27,812 nucleotides of DNA, taken from positions 1 through 27,812 of IMG/VR virus record IMGVR_UViG_3300030329_003377; one strand, 5' to 3'. Positions 1 through 8,090 of this stretch are shown here, piece by piece. This DNA comes from a virus. Made by a program: the position numbers and the translations under genes. Numbering within the stretch: the stretch's first letter is position 1; each line of letters opens with the position of its first letter. The notes under the pieces were generated by a model. It did no database searches. It was not told the DNA's origin and saw only the letters and a list, made by a program, of their open reading frames with translations.

Positions 1-399
1 GAACAATGTGTAAATTTAAAAGAAAGAGGTTATACGTATCATCCAGTGGGGAAATACATGAAGATTGGGAAACTAGCTCTATATCATGGACACCATTTTG
101 CTGGAATAAATCATACAAGAAATCATTTAATGAGGCTAGGGAAGTCCATTATGTATGGGCATCACCACGACATACAGCAATCGTCTGTAACCCATCTGGA
201 TGGAGTGAAGTCAGCGTGGAGTATAGGATGTCTGAAGGACATGACATCGAACAAGAATGAATTCTTACAACATAGAATGCACAATTGGTCTCATGCTTTT
301 GCTATTGTAGACTTTTTTGACAAAGGCTTTTTCACTGTGCATGTAATACAAATAATAAATGGCAAGACCTCCTTATGGGGTGAGCTAATTACAGGATAA
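1..399 (+). CDS. Metallophosphoesterase, C-terminal part (truncated at window edge)
   Basis: The reading frame is open from base 1, so the start lies outside the window; the GTG at 46 is internal. The 132 visible residues are rich in His/Asp/Asn motifs typical of the second half of calcineurin-like phosphoesterases: a YHGHHFAGINHTRNH stretch, then a MYGHHHD motif (metal-binding GH-x-H type), and near the C-terminus a hydrophobic strand region. These enzymes use two metal ions to cleave phosphomono- or diesters; the phage substrate is unknown. It lies 3 bases upstream of the muralytic enzyme gene and reads in the same direction, so it belongs to the late block. The family call is good; the role in infection is not evident. 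Confidence 0.75.
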   Translation, partial: EQCVNLKERGYTYHPVGKYMKIGKLALYHGHHFAGINHTRNHLMRLGKSIMYGHHHDIQQSSVTHLDGVKSAWSIGCLKDMTSNKNEFLQHRMHNWSHAFAIVDFFDKGFFTVHVIQIINGKTSLWGELITG

Positions 400-402
400 A
401 AT

Positions 403-1230
403 ATGAAAGAAGAAAAATCAATAGTAGAAGTATTTGGAGAAAAGTCAAAAGATGCTGATGAGTTGAAGGCTAGTGTTTTAGATATAGTGAGATTACTTGA
501 AGGTGTTGGTGGTCAAGGTGAGACTAAGGATTGGGATTTTGGTAGTTTCTTATCATCTCCAATGACTCCACATCAAGAGGTTTCAAAAGAAGATCAAATT
601 GAAAATTTAAAAAATGTAATCCTTGAACGTGAGTCATATGAAAATGGTGGTAGAGTGGGAAGTGATTATTACAAGACATTGGAATCTGTTGCCAAAGAGA
701 AAGATTTTGATTTAAATAAATTGACAGATATGTTTGTAATAGAATCTAGTGCTAATCCTGAAGCTGTTAATCCATTGGGATATACAGGAGGATTTCAGTT
801 TGGTGAAAAAGCAGGGAGAGAATATGGTTTAATTGGTGAGGGTTTTGACTATAGGAAAGATTTAGGTAAAAGTGCTGGAGCAGCAATAGATATGTATAGA
901 GCTAATTTAAGGGATAAAGTTCAGTCAGGTAGTGGAAAAGAGTGGAGTTTAAGTGAAAAATATGGAGATATGGGTATATCTGAAGGTTTAGCTGGATATT
1001 TAGCTCATCAACAAGGGCGATTTGGCTTAATAGATATGCTTACTGGAGCTGAATCAGGTAAGATTAGTGGTAAGACTAGAGAGGCAATGTTGGCAAATGT
1101 AGGTGATGAGGACTTTTCTTCACTTGGAGATAAAGATTTAGTAAATGAATTTTTAGGATTTTGGAAAGGTCGACATAAAAAGAAATTAACTGAAGCTGAA
1201 AATTGGAGAAAGGAGAATCGTCCAACATAA
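403..1230 (+). CDS. Lytic-transglycosylase-like muralytic enzyme (candidate endolysin)
   Basis: This is a 275-residue protein. Residues 111-133 read FVIESSANPEAVNPLGYTGG followed by FQF, the goose-type/SLT lysozyme-fold signature, with E114 as the likely catalytic acid; AHQQG at 201-205 is also seen in phage members of this fold. The N-terminal ~100 residues are charged and resemble no domain I recognise. It should cleave the MurNAc-GlcNAc bond of peptidoglycan. Its neighbour immediately downstream is a holin-like gene (start overlapping the stop by one base), which favours a role as endolysin. A virion-associated muralytic role in DNA entry is the alternative, because the ejection proteins downstream show no visible muralytic domain. 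The ATG follows AGGAT that overlaps the previous stop. Confidence 0.8.
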   Translation: MKEEKSIVEVFGEKSKDADELKASVLDIVRLLEGVGGQGETKDWDFGSFLSSPMTPHQEVSKEDQIENLKNVILERESYENGGRVGSDYYKTLESVAKEKDFDLNKLTDMFVIESSANPEAVNPLGYTGGFQFGEKAGREYGLIGEGFDYRKDLGKSAGAAIDMYRANLRDKVQSGSGKEWSLSEKYGDMGISEGLAGYLAHQQGRFGLIDMLTGAESGKISGKTREAMLANVGDEDFSSLGDKDLVNEFLGFWKGRHKKKLTEAENWRKENRPT

Positions 1231-1385
1231 TGGAAGGAGCTGTAGATACAATTAAAACAACAACGTATGGTCTTGGAGGTTTTTGGTTATCATTATGGGA
1301 TTGGTTGCCAGAATTTGTAAGTCTCCTCGTAGGTATTGCAACTTTATGCTATTTGGTGCTTAAAATAAGAAAAGAATTAAAATAA
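1230..1385 (+). CDS. Class-II-type holin (one or two membrane helices)
   Basis: This 51-residue protein starts at the ATG overlapping the stop of the muralytic gene (TAATG). An AAAGGAG lies at 1209-1215. An in-frame TTG at 1203 is possible but sits upstream of that ribosome binding site. The pattern is that of T7-like class II holins: a polar N-terminus, an amphipathic GGFWLSLWDWLPEF segment, a hydrophobic helix of about 16 residues (28-44), and a short basic tail (KIRKELK). It would form inner-membrane lesions that time lysis and release or activate the endolysin. The family call rests on the pattern and position, not on strong sequence identity. Confidence 0.68.
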   Translation: MEGAVDTIKTTTYGLGGFWLSLWDWLPEFVSLLVGIATLCYLVLKIRKELK

Positions 1386-1400
1386 TGTTAGGAGGTATAG

Positions 1401-1655
1401 TTGGACATATTTGCTATAGTAGAAACGCTGGGGATTCCAGTCGCAGTGGCGATAGGTTTGGGCTATGCACTTATGTATTTGATAAAATTCATAACACGAG
1501 AGGTAAAGTCTGACATAAAAAATTTGTATGACATTACTGTTAAACTTATTGATAGTAATCGTCAAGCAAAGGATGAGACAAAAAAAACAATGACAGCAGT
1601 AAACACAATAAAAGATATCGTAATTAAACTTTTTAAACAAGGAGAAAATAAATGA
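1401..1655 (+). CDS. Small membrane protein with coiled-coil tail (holin-like or antiholin candidate)
   Basis: This 84-residue protein starts at TTG, chosen because GGAGG at 1391-1395 stands 5 bases upstream and no in-frame ATG fits. Residues 2-30 form one hydrophobic helix (IVETLGIPVAVAIGLGYALM). The rest is a charged helix with heptad spacing and a basic C-terminus. The architecture resembles the short YvrJ-like phage proteins that sit next to holins. The TGA overlaps the next ATG (ATGA), which suggests translational coupling. Exact role unknown: antiholin, second holin or spanin-like are all possible. Confidence 0.6.
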   Translation: MDIFAIVETLGIPVAVAIGLGYALMYLIKFITREVKSDIKNLYDITVKLIDSNRQAKDETKKTMTAVNTIKDIVIKLFKQGENK

Positions 1656-1795
1656 GTTTTTTAGTTAACAATTGGGAGTATGTATTAATCTGTCTATTGG
1701 CAGTTGATAAGTTAGTAGCTCTTAGTCCAAGTCAATGGGATGATTTAATTTGGACTTCAATTAAAAAAGCAATTTATAAAGTAGCAGGTAAGTAA
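1652..1795 (+). CDS. Tiny single-helix membrane protein (47 aa)
   Basis: The ATG at 1652 overlaps the previous stop (ATGA) and lies 7 bases after AAGGAG. The product has a short polar N-terminus with Trp, one hydrophobic segment (about residues 9-24, EYVLICLLAVDKLVAL), then SPSQWDD and a basic amphipathic helix. It is too short for most gene callers, but the overlap at both ends and the membrane pattern fit the lysis cluster. I do not know a named family. Confidence 0.6.
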   Translation: MSFLVNNWEYVLICLLAVDKLVALSPSQWDDLIWTSIKKAIYKVAGK

Positions 1796-1947
1796 TGTTA
1801 AATATAGTAATAGGAAGATTAATAAAAAAGCATGGTATGCTTAGGCTCTTAATCATAGTTGGAGACATAGCTGTTAAAGCAACTAAGACTAAAAAAGATG
1901 ATAAAGCTTGGGCTAAAATCAAAAAAGTAATTAAAGGGTTGTTATAA
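1795..1947 (+). CDS. Tiny basic membrane-associated protein (50 aa)
   Basis: The frame starts at the ATG that overlaps the preceding stop by one base and ends with a stop that overlaps the next ATG by one base (TAATG at both ends). The product has a hydrophobic stretch (residues 15-28, MLRLLIIVGDIAVK) between Lys-rich ends, with 13 Lys in 50 residues. It is probably membrane-bound or amphipathic. Function unknown. The exact coupling on both sides is the main argument that it is expressed. Confidence 0.5.
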   Translation: MLNIVIGRLIKKHGMLRLLIIVGDIAVKATKTKKDDKAWAKIKKVIKGLL

Positions 1948-4514
1948 TGCCACATAAGCCTGGACATCCAGAGGAAAATCCTAATTTATGGAAAGAGATT
2001 AGCCAAGATATAGGTAGTTTTAGTGGTTTTGGAAATATGTCTGGAATAAATATAGGGTCACAGTATAGTTCTATTATAGGTGAAGGTGGCAATATAATGC
2101 AGGCTCATGGCAATTTAAATGCTCCTAATACTGTAGATGCATTACCCTCTATACCTGCCATGTCAAATGTTGGAGCTAATTCTTTTACTGGTATTGTTAA
2201 TTGGAATTCAATACCTGGTGGATTTCAACCATTGCCACAGACAGCTGGTAGGAGTAAAAAACTATATCAAATATCTCAGTTCCATGGAGGCATTAATCAA
2301 AAGTCATCTCCAAGAGATATATCTGACAATGAATGTCAAGAGGCTACAAATGTGACAGTTTCAAATATTGGAAGAATAAAAATTCTTGGCGATCTACATA
2401 CTGAAACAAGTACAGGGCTTACAGCAACAGCTCTTAAAGATTCAGACAATCCAAGTGCTGGATATGGTTGGTTTGTATTTAAAAGTGGATATTCTCTAGC
2501 TTCAACTCCAGTTGCTGGAGATTTCACAATAAATGTTACACAAGATGGTGATGATGTGCAACTTGCTGACAATGGTTCTCCTTCAACACTTGCATTAGAT
2601 ATTGCAGATGCTGATACTTTTGTTGCTCCTGTATATTATGCTGCTGGTAATGGGTTTTATGCATGTGATGCTAATTTTGCACATGGTGAGGAAAGGAAAT
2701 CTGCAATACTGGTAAACAGAGAAGATCAAAATGAAACTGTTAGTGGTTGGGTTGCAGGTATTCCTCTAATTAATTCTCCTACTACTGATAATGAGGCTGC
2801 AACGCCTGCTGGCGAGGTTGGCATTCAAGATGCAGATGTAGCTGCTTCAACGCATGGGGCACTAGAGGTCTGTATAGTTCCTGGAGGATTAGTAGGGGCA
2901 GATTCTGGAGGTACTGGCACTTGGGATGGAGAATATTTTTTCTATGTTTCTTGGCTATTTGATGGAGGTGTTGAAACTGGTCTTACTGCTATTGGAACTG
3001 ACACATTTTCAAATGGAACATTACGCCTTAATCCTAGCCTATGCCATACAAACGCAGCTCCACTTGGTGGAGATAAGAGAATTGAAGGTGCAAGAATATA
3101 TTTTAAAGCATCTGGAGGTACAGAAAGATATTTACTTGCAGAACTCAGTCTAGCTGATGGTGTTAAAGGTGCTCTTGATTCTACTTTTACTCCTTGGACT
3201 ATAAATACAAATGTTGGAAGCGATGCAAATGAAGATGTTCATGATTTAGATGATCCTGTTAGATTGGTATTTGAAAATCCTCCAGAAGTATATACATATG
3301 CTTCTTTAAATGGCTATTATGCAAATGAAGCTTATAGTAAATCTCCAGATTTAGATCAAGATGATACAACAGGTGGGACTCAAACTGCTGGCCCAACAGC
3401 ACATGATGTTAGATATAAAACAGCAACAGTTGGGGCACAAGGAGTTGTATTTATTGGGAATGTTAAGTTTAGGGGTGAGCATAAGCCAGACTTGATGATG
3501 TATTCAATGCCTGGTAAACCTGGAGTATTCCCTAAGTTTAACTTTTTTGATTCACCTTCTTCTGATGGTATGCCAATTACAGCACTTGTATCTTTTCAAG
3601 ATACAATATTGCAGTTTAAAGAAAATGCAATGTATGCAATTAATATTTCAAATCCAGCACAGTTTTATGCTGAAGCAGCATTTAGAGATTGTGGAGTATC
3701 TAATCCTTGTCAAGTATTTACAACTGCATTTGGTGTAATATTTGCAAATAAGAATGGATGTTTTATATATGATGGTCAAAAGGTAATATCACTTACAGGT
3801 GGTAAATTCAATATTGCTGACTGGGGATTGTCTGAAACTTCTTCAATAGCTGCTGATGGTACTGGTGTTCCTTGTGTTGGATATGATCCACGTTCACAAA
3901 GTATCATTGTACTTAAAGATATTGGTCACGAATCTGTTGATGATGGTGCTTGGGTATATAGTATGTTAACACAATCTTGGACAGAAGGAATTGATTTTAT
4001 TGAAAATGCAGATGATGATACTCATTCTAATTTTCAAATATCTCCAAATGGATATTTAAGTATAATTCAATATGATTCAAGTGATCCACCAGAAGCTCCA
4101 TTTACTTACAATATTGGAGAAGCAGCTAGTAATGTTCAAACAATTACATATTGGACTAAAGATTTTGACCTTGGGTTACCATCTCAAACTAAAAAGTTAT
4201 TTAAAATTTACATAACATATAAAGGTAAAGCAGATGCACTTACTGTGGCATATGGTGTTGATGGAGAAACTGACACAAGTGATGTTTATCATTTTGCTAC
4301 AGATGCCTATGGAGGGACTACTGATACTACGCCTTTATTAGATAAAAGTAGTGCTGCAAATTTAGAAAGTTGGCATGTAGCAACGCTATACCCTGATGAT
4401 TCTGCTGAAGGAAAAGATTGGAAAAGTATATCATTATATTTTAATGGGGCAGTTAGTGAAAGCTTTGAAATAAATGATATCTCAATATTATATAGAGTGA
4501 GACCAATTAAATAA
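1947..4514 (+). CDS. Large tail / head-tail stabilisation protein, beta-propeller type
   Basis: This 855-residue protein is acidic and rich in Gly, Asn, Thr and Asp. Residues 1-100 are a low-complexity Gly/Asn arm. At 105-150 comes KKLYQISQFHGGINQKSSPR, then a segment of the type DNE-x-x-x-ATNV and IGRIKILGD. That opening is typical of podoviral tail or stabilisation proteins of the P22 gp10 / T7 tail-tube-B kind: a basic start, a GGIN turn, a conserved Asn-Val strand and a Gly turn. The remainder has many repeated short strand-turn motifs, as in a beta-propeller. It would sit in the tail below the portal. It is followed without gap by the tail fibre gene (start overlaps stop). Function is from pattern and position; no catalytic motif is seen. 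Confidence 0.6.
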   Translation: MPHKPGHPEENPNLWKEISQDIGSFSGFGNMSGINIGSQYSSIIGEGGNIMQAHGNLNAPNTVDALPSIPAMSNVGANSFTGIVNWNSIPGGFQPLPQTAGRSKKLYQISQFHGGINQKSSPRDISDNECQEATNVTVSNIGRIKILGDLHTETSTGLTATALKDSDNPSAGYGWFVFKSGYSLASTPVAGDFTINVTQDGDDVQLADNGSPSTLALDIADADTFVAPVYYAAGNGFYACDANFAHGEERKSAILVNREDQNETVSGWVAGIPLINSPTTDNEAATPAGEVGIQDADVAASTHGALEVCIVPGGLVGADSGGTGTWDGEYFFYVSWLFDGGVETGLTAIGTDTFSNGTLRLNPSLCHTNAAPLGGDKRIEGARIYFKASGGTERYLLAELSLADGVKGALDSTFTPWTINTNVGSDANEDVHDLDDPVRLVFENPPEVYTYASLNGYYANEAYSKSPDLDQDDTTGGTQTAGPTAHDVRYKTATVGAQGVVFIGNVKFRGEHKPDLMMYSMPGKPGVFPKFNFFDSPSSDGMPITALVSFQDTILQFKENAMYAINISNPAQFYAEAAFRDCGVSNPCQVFTTAFGVIFANKNGCFIYDGQKVISLTGGKFNIADWGLSETSSIAADGTGVPCVGYDPRSQSIIVLKDIGHESVDDGAWVYSMLTQSWTEGIDFIENADDDTHSNFQISPNGYLSIIQYDSSDPPEAPFTYNIGEAASNVQTITYWTKDFDLGLPSQTKKLFKIYITYKGKADALTVAYGVDGETDTSDVYHFATDAYGGTTDTTPLLDKSSAANLESWHVATLYPDDSAEGKDWKSISLYFNGAVSESFEINDISILYRVRPIK

Positions 4515-5785
4515 TGGCAAATAAAACAAAAAATTTGCAATGGGGAAGTGCTAATAGACCAAAGGTTAGTAATAAGCTTGGTGCTCCTGATCCCAGAGAA
4601 GGTGGAGATGGTGACATACAGATAAGACAATCAGTTTTAGGTGCTAAGTTATTTGGAAGGATTGGATCAGACTGGTATGAAACTCCTCTTGGTATAAATG
4701 GTAAAACAAAGTTTGGTACAAGCATATCTAATTATCTTTCAATAGATCATAATTCTGTTGATATTTTTGCAAATAATACTAAGGTAGCTTCATTTGGTGC
4801 AACTACTACTGTAGGTAATTTAAATTCGTCAGCAGGTGGAGATATCACTGTTGACAATATTTCTCTTAATGGAAGGATAACTCTTAATTCTAGTACTGGT
4901 ACTACAACTCTTGGTGCTAGCAATATAATGATTGGAACAGATGCTCTTACAAATCCAAGTGGGACTGCGAGTCAATGTGAACAAAATATAGCTATTGGGC
5001 ATACAGCATTAGAAGATTTAACTGGGGGGGCTGGTGCTGGTGCTTCTATTTCTAATATTGGAATTGGTGTTGGTACAGCTAAAGATTTAAGTACTGGCTC
5101 TAGTAATAATATTGCAATTGGTACAAATGCCATGAGAGATACTGCTACAGCAGTAGGGAATATAGCTATTGGTACTTTTGCTCTTGGTGCTGGAGCTAGC
5201 ACTCCTGATTACAACGTAGCTATTGGTTATAGTGCAGGAAACAACGTAACAAGTGGAGATAACAATATTTTTATAGGTAAAGATGCAGGAAAAACAGGTT
5301 CTCCTGGGGGGCAAATAACAACAGCTAGTAATAAGATGGTTCTTGGAGATGAGAATATTGATGAATCTCATATACAAACTGATTGGACTGTTGCATCTGA
5401 TAAAAGAGATAAAACTGATATTTCAAATCTTTCTTTAGGATTAGAATTTATTAATAAACTTACTCCAGTTACTTATAAGTGGGATAAGAGAGTTAAATAT
5501 ATTGACAAAGATGATTCTTCCATTGATTTAAATTCAGTGAGTACAGATGGTACTCATAAAGAGGATTGGCTTGATGTTGGTTTTTTAGCTCAAGATATTG
5601 AGGTTGTTGAAAATTCATATAATCATAAAGTTTCTGATAAAACTAATTTAACTTTTTCTGTTAGTGAAGATGGAAAGCAATATGGATCTAAATATACAAA
5701 GTTCATACCAATATTAACAAAAGCAGTACAAGAATTATCAGCACAAGTTGATGCAATGCAGATAGAAATAAATAATTTAAAGTAA
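4514..5785 (+). CDS. Tail fibre/spike with YadA-like head repeats and S74 self-cleaving chaperone domain
   Basis: This 423-residue protein has three parts. Residues 1-70 (with a GRIGSDWYETPLG segment) are probably the virion-binding end. Residues 130-260 hold about seven repeats of the type N-I-A-I-G-x-x-A-L, the left-handed beta-roll repeat of trimeric adhesin heads. Residues 290-423 are a peptidase S74 intramolecular chaperone: SDKRDKTDI with S295 and K300 as the expected Ser-Lys dyad, GLEFINKLTPVTYKWD at 309-324, GFLAQDIE at 356-363, and a C-terminal trimeric coiled coil (ALTKAVQEL type). By analogy with endosialidase and long-tail-fibre S74 domains, the chaperone trimerises the fibre and then cleaves itself off just before S295, leaving a mature fibre of about 294 residues. 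The beta-roll would contact the host receptor. The S74 call is strong. Confidence 0.9.
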   Translation: MANKTKNLQWGSANRPKVSNKLGAPDPREGGDGDIQIRQSVLGAKLFGRIGSDWYETPLGINGKTKFGTSISNYLSIDHNSVDIFANNTKVASFGATTTVGNLNSSAGGDITVDNISLNGRITLNSSTGTTTLGASNIMIGTDALTNPSGTASQCEQNIAIGHTALEDLTGGAGAGASISNIGIGVGTAKDLSTGSSNNIAIGTNAMRDTATAVGNIAIGTFALGAGASTPDYNVAIGYSAGNNVTSGDNNIFIGKDAGKTGSPGGQITTASNKMVLGDENIDESHIQTDWTVASDKRDKTDISNLSLGLEFINKLTPVTYKWDKRVKYIDKDDSSIDLNSVSTDGTHKEDWLDVGFLAQDIEVVENSYNHKVSDKTNLTFSVSEDGKQYGSKYTKFIPILTKAVQELSAQVDAMQIEINNLK

Positions 5786-5796
5786 AGGAATAGGCT

Positions 5797-6996
5797 ATGG
5801 CAATAAGCGTAGGTGCAGTAAGAAGAGCAAGTGCTCAAAATAAAACAATGAGAGATCTTGCTGACAAGATTGAGAAAGAAAAACGTAAAGAGGGTAAGCT
5901 TGGTGGTCTTCTTGGTGCTCTTAGTCCTCTTGCTGCTAAAGCTTCTACTTGGCTTGTTGGTGGCTTAGGTGGGCCTTTACTTGCTCCTTTATTAAAGGGA
6001 GTTACAACTTCACTTTTAAAGAAATGGACAGAGGAAGGACTTAGATCTTCTGGTATGGGTATGAAAGAATCCAATATTAAATCTGATAGCAAATATGGTT
6101 ATGGTGTACAAGCTGCTGAAGATACAAGAAAAATGCTAAGAGAAGGTAGAAAGGATCGTGGTTGGTCTCCTGAAAGCTTAGGTGTAGATGTTGGTTTATC
6201 TTATCTTAGTGCATTAACTCCAGAAGTATCTTTTGATGAAAAAGGAAATCCAATAATAAAAGGTGGAGAAATGTCAAGAGATTTAAAAGATCCTAGTAAA
6301 GTGAAAAAAGGTTGGTTGCAAAGAGCTTCAAAGGGTGACTTTAGTTTAATGGGTAAAGATCCAGTAGATCCTGTCAAATTAAAAGCTCCTGCTCAACCTG
6401 ATATACCACCACCTGATGTACCAGAGTATTATCCAACTGATGATTTTTCACCAGACCTAACTGGAGGGTATGACCCTGCAAAGGTACACGATTCTGTATA
6501 TTCAAAAACTGGTGTAACAGATGTATTGCCAGATCCCATTATTGGTCAATCTGATGAAGTACCTTCAATAAGTGATGCATTCACAGCAACAACTGATGCA
6601 GTTGATGACAGAGTATCTCCAATTTTTACAGGTAATGAATCATCGTCTTTTGCATATCCTACTGAGAAGCAACCTGTCCCTCTCCAAAACAGAAAAGATG
6701 TGAGTCTTTTAGAAAGATGGCAAGGTATAAGAAGTAAATTTCCAGGAGCTGGAGGTACATATGGTATTCCAGAGGGAGAAACTCAAAAGTCATGGGCTAA
6801 GTCTTATTTAAAGGCACTTAAAGGGGATAAAGAGCTTTATAAAATACTAAAAAGAGATCAGCCTGATTATCTGGAAAAATTTAAATTTGAAGAAGGTGGT
6901 CAAGTTCCAACAGTAGCTGAATATCTTGACATGCAAGGAAAGACTCTTGGTGGTAATAATAAAAAATCATTAGCTGAAATGTTGGGGAGGAAATAA
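5797..6996 (+). CDS. Putative internal virion / ejection protein A
   Basis: This 399-residue protein has no recognisable enzyme motif. The first 33 residues are basic; 34-75 form a Gly/Ala/Leu-rich hydrophobic segment (GGLLGALSPLAAKA, then WLVGGLGGPLLAPLL) able to insert in or span a membrane. The middle (about 188-222) is Pro/Asp-rich and probably disordered. The C-terminal 100 residues are basic and helical. It is the first of four consecutive long genes between tail fibre and the strand switch, the same place and style as ejection-protein sets in P22-like and T7-like phages. It would be packaged inside the head and released to help DNA cross the envelope. Assignment by architecture and position only. 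Confidence 0.5.
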   Translation: MAISVGAVRRASAQNKTMRDLADKIEKEKRKEGKLGGLLGALSPLAAKASTWLVGGLGGPLLAPLLKGVTTSLLKKWTEEGLRSSGMGMKESNIKSDSKYGYGVQAAEDTRKMLREGRKDRGWSPESLGVDVGLSYLSALTPEVSFDEKGNPIIKGGEMSRDLKDPSKVKKGWLQRASKGDFSLMGKDPVDPVKLKAPAQPDIPPPDVPEYYPTDDFSPDLTGGYDPAKVHDSVYSKTGVTDVLPDPIIGQSDEVPSISDAFTATTDAVDDRVSPIFTGNESSSFAYPTEKQPVPLQNRKDVSLLERWQGIRSKFPGAGGTYGIPEGETQKSWAKSYLKALKGDKELYKILKRDQPDYLEKFKFEEGGQVPTVAEYLDMQGKTLGGNNKKSLAEMLGRK

Positions 6997-6997
6997 T

Positions 6998-8071
6998 ATG
7001 GCAGTAATATATAAAGAGGGTGATAAAATTGTAACTGGGCCAGCAAGAGTAAAAACCCACTGGGAAAGACTTCCTTGGGTTAGTGGAGACTCAGGTGGTT
7101 CGACCTTCAAGGCAAGTGAAGTTCCAAAAAATAGAACAGGTTATACACCAATTAATTTTGAGTATGAAGCATATTATAATACATATGAATGGAAGCCAGA
7201 TGGTCAAGGCTCTGGAGCTTGGAGTGCTATAGAACAAGTACAAGGGCCTTTGAATTCTAATAGACAAATAGCAAGGACGCAGGGTGTTCAGGCTGCATTA
7301 TCATCCATAGGAGATTCAAAGGTGGGAGATGGATTTTTTGAATCACTTGATGATGTTCCTTCGCATTTGTCAGAAGATACTACAGATTATGGTGCACCAA
7401 ATTTAGGTAAGGATGATTTTTTTCAGGCAAGTGGAGAAAGAAAAGGTATAGGCGATATAATGACTTTATTGCAAGATACTTTTCCAGATTCAGAGCTAAC
7501 AAAGGATAGAACTAAACTTCAAAAGTTAATTGAAGATCAAATGCCTTCACTTGGCGATATTGATCAAAAAGAAAGTCAATTTCTTGCAGAACAATATGGA
7601 GGTACATATCAGCAAGAAGTCAGCTTTGATTTTAATAACGATGGAAAAGTTGATTCAATTGATATTGCTGCTGCACCAGCAGGATTTAAAGATCAAATAA
7701 CGCAGTCAGTACTTGGAGGTACTGGTGCTACATCAGGAATGCAGGATGTTGATATATCTTTTGCTGATAGTCTTGCTGGTCAAAAAGCTGGTCAAACTTT
7801 AGATGCATCTATGTCACAAGTTCAGCAGGGTGCTCAGTCTTTAGGGCAACAAATGCAAGGTGTATATGGTGGTGGTGGTGCTTCAATGAGAAGTCAAATA
7901 AGTGGAGCTGAGGCTGTATCTGAAGCATTTGAGTCAGCTCAAGATCAATATGGTCTTTCTCAGCAAGAGGCTAGTTTACAAGCTAGAAAAGGGATGTATG
8001 GTTTAGAAAAAGAAAGATTTGATGAAGGTGCATTTAGTGATTTTATAGCACAGTTTGCTGATGCAGGTTAA
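6998..8071 (+). CDS. Putative internal virion / ejection protein B with an EF-hand-like calcium loop
   Basis: This 357-residue protein has a strong GGGAGG site before the ATG. Residues 1-80 include several Trp/Tyr and look globular. Residues 211-222 read DFNNDGKVDSID, matching a canonical calcium-binding loop (D211, N213, D215, backbone 217, D219, D222) as in type I dockerins and EF-hands; only one loop is seen. The last 90 residues are Gln/Ala/Ser-rich and helical with a GGGG hinge at 291-294, a common feature of proteins threaded through a portal. Position among the ejection-type genes suggests a virion protein. Calcium binding is inferred from the loop alone. Confidence 0.5.
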   Translation: MAVIYKEGDKIVTGPARVKTHWERLPWVSGDSGGSTFKASEVPKNRTGYTPINFEYEAYYNTYEWKPDGQGSGAWSAIEQVQGPLNSNRQIARTQGVQAALSSIGDSKVGDGFFESLDDVPSHLSEDTTDYGAPNLGKDDFFQASGERKGIGDIMTLLQDTFPDSELTKDRTKLQKLIEDQMPSLGDIDQKESQFLAEQYGGTYQQEVSFDFNNDGKVDSIDIAAAPAGFKDQITQSVLGGTGATSGMQDVDISFADSLAGQKAGQTLDASMSQVQQGAQSLGQQMQGVYGGGGASMRSQISGAEAVSEAFESAQDQYGLSQQEASLQARKGMYGLEKERFDEGAFSDFIAQFADAG

Positions 8072-8090
8072 AAATAATTAGGAGATATTA

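Noticed and set aside
6-260. An 84-codon frame at the left edge
   Set aside because: It overlaps the metallophosphoesterase frame, which has recognisable GHHHD motifs; the other frame shows no family and is a shadow.
2137-3738. Three alternative plus-strand frames within the 855-residue tail gene
   Set aside because: They are Leu/Gln-rich shadows without Shine-Dalgarno sites, unlike the internal ORF of the methyltransferase.
4972-5377. Antisense frames opposite the tail fibre repeats
   Set aside because: Repeat coding (Gly/Ala/Ile codons) keeps stops out of the opposite strand by composition; no ribosome binding site.
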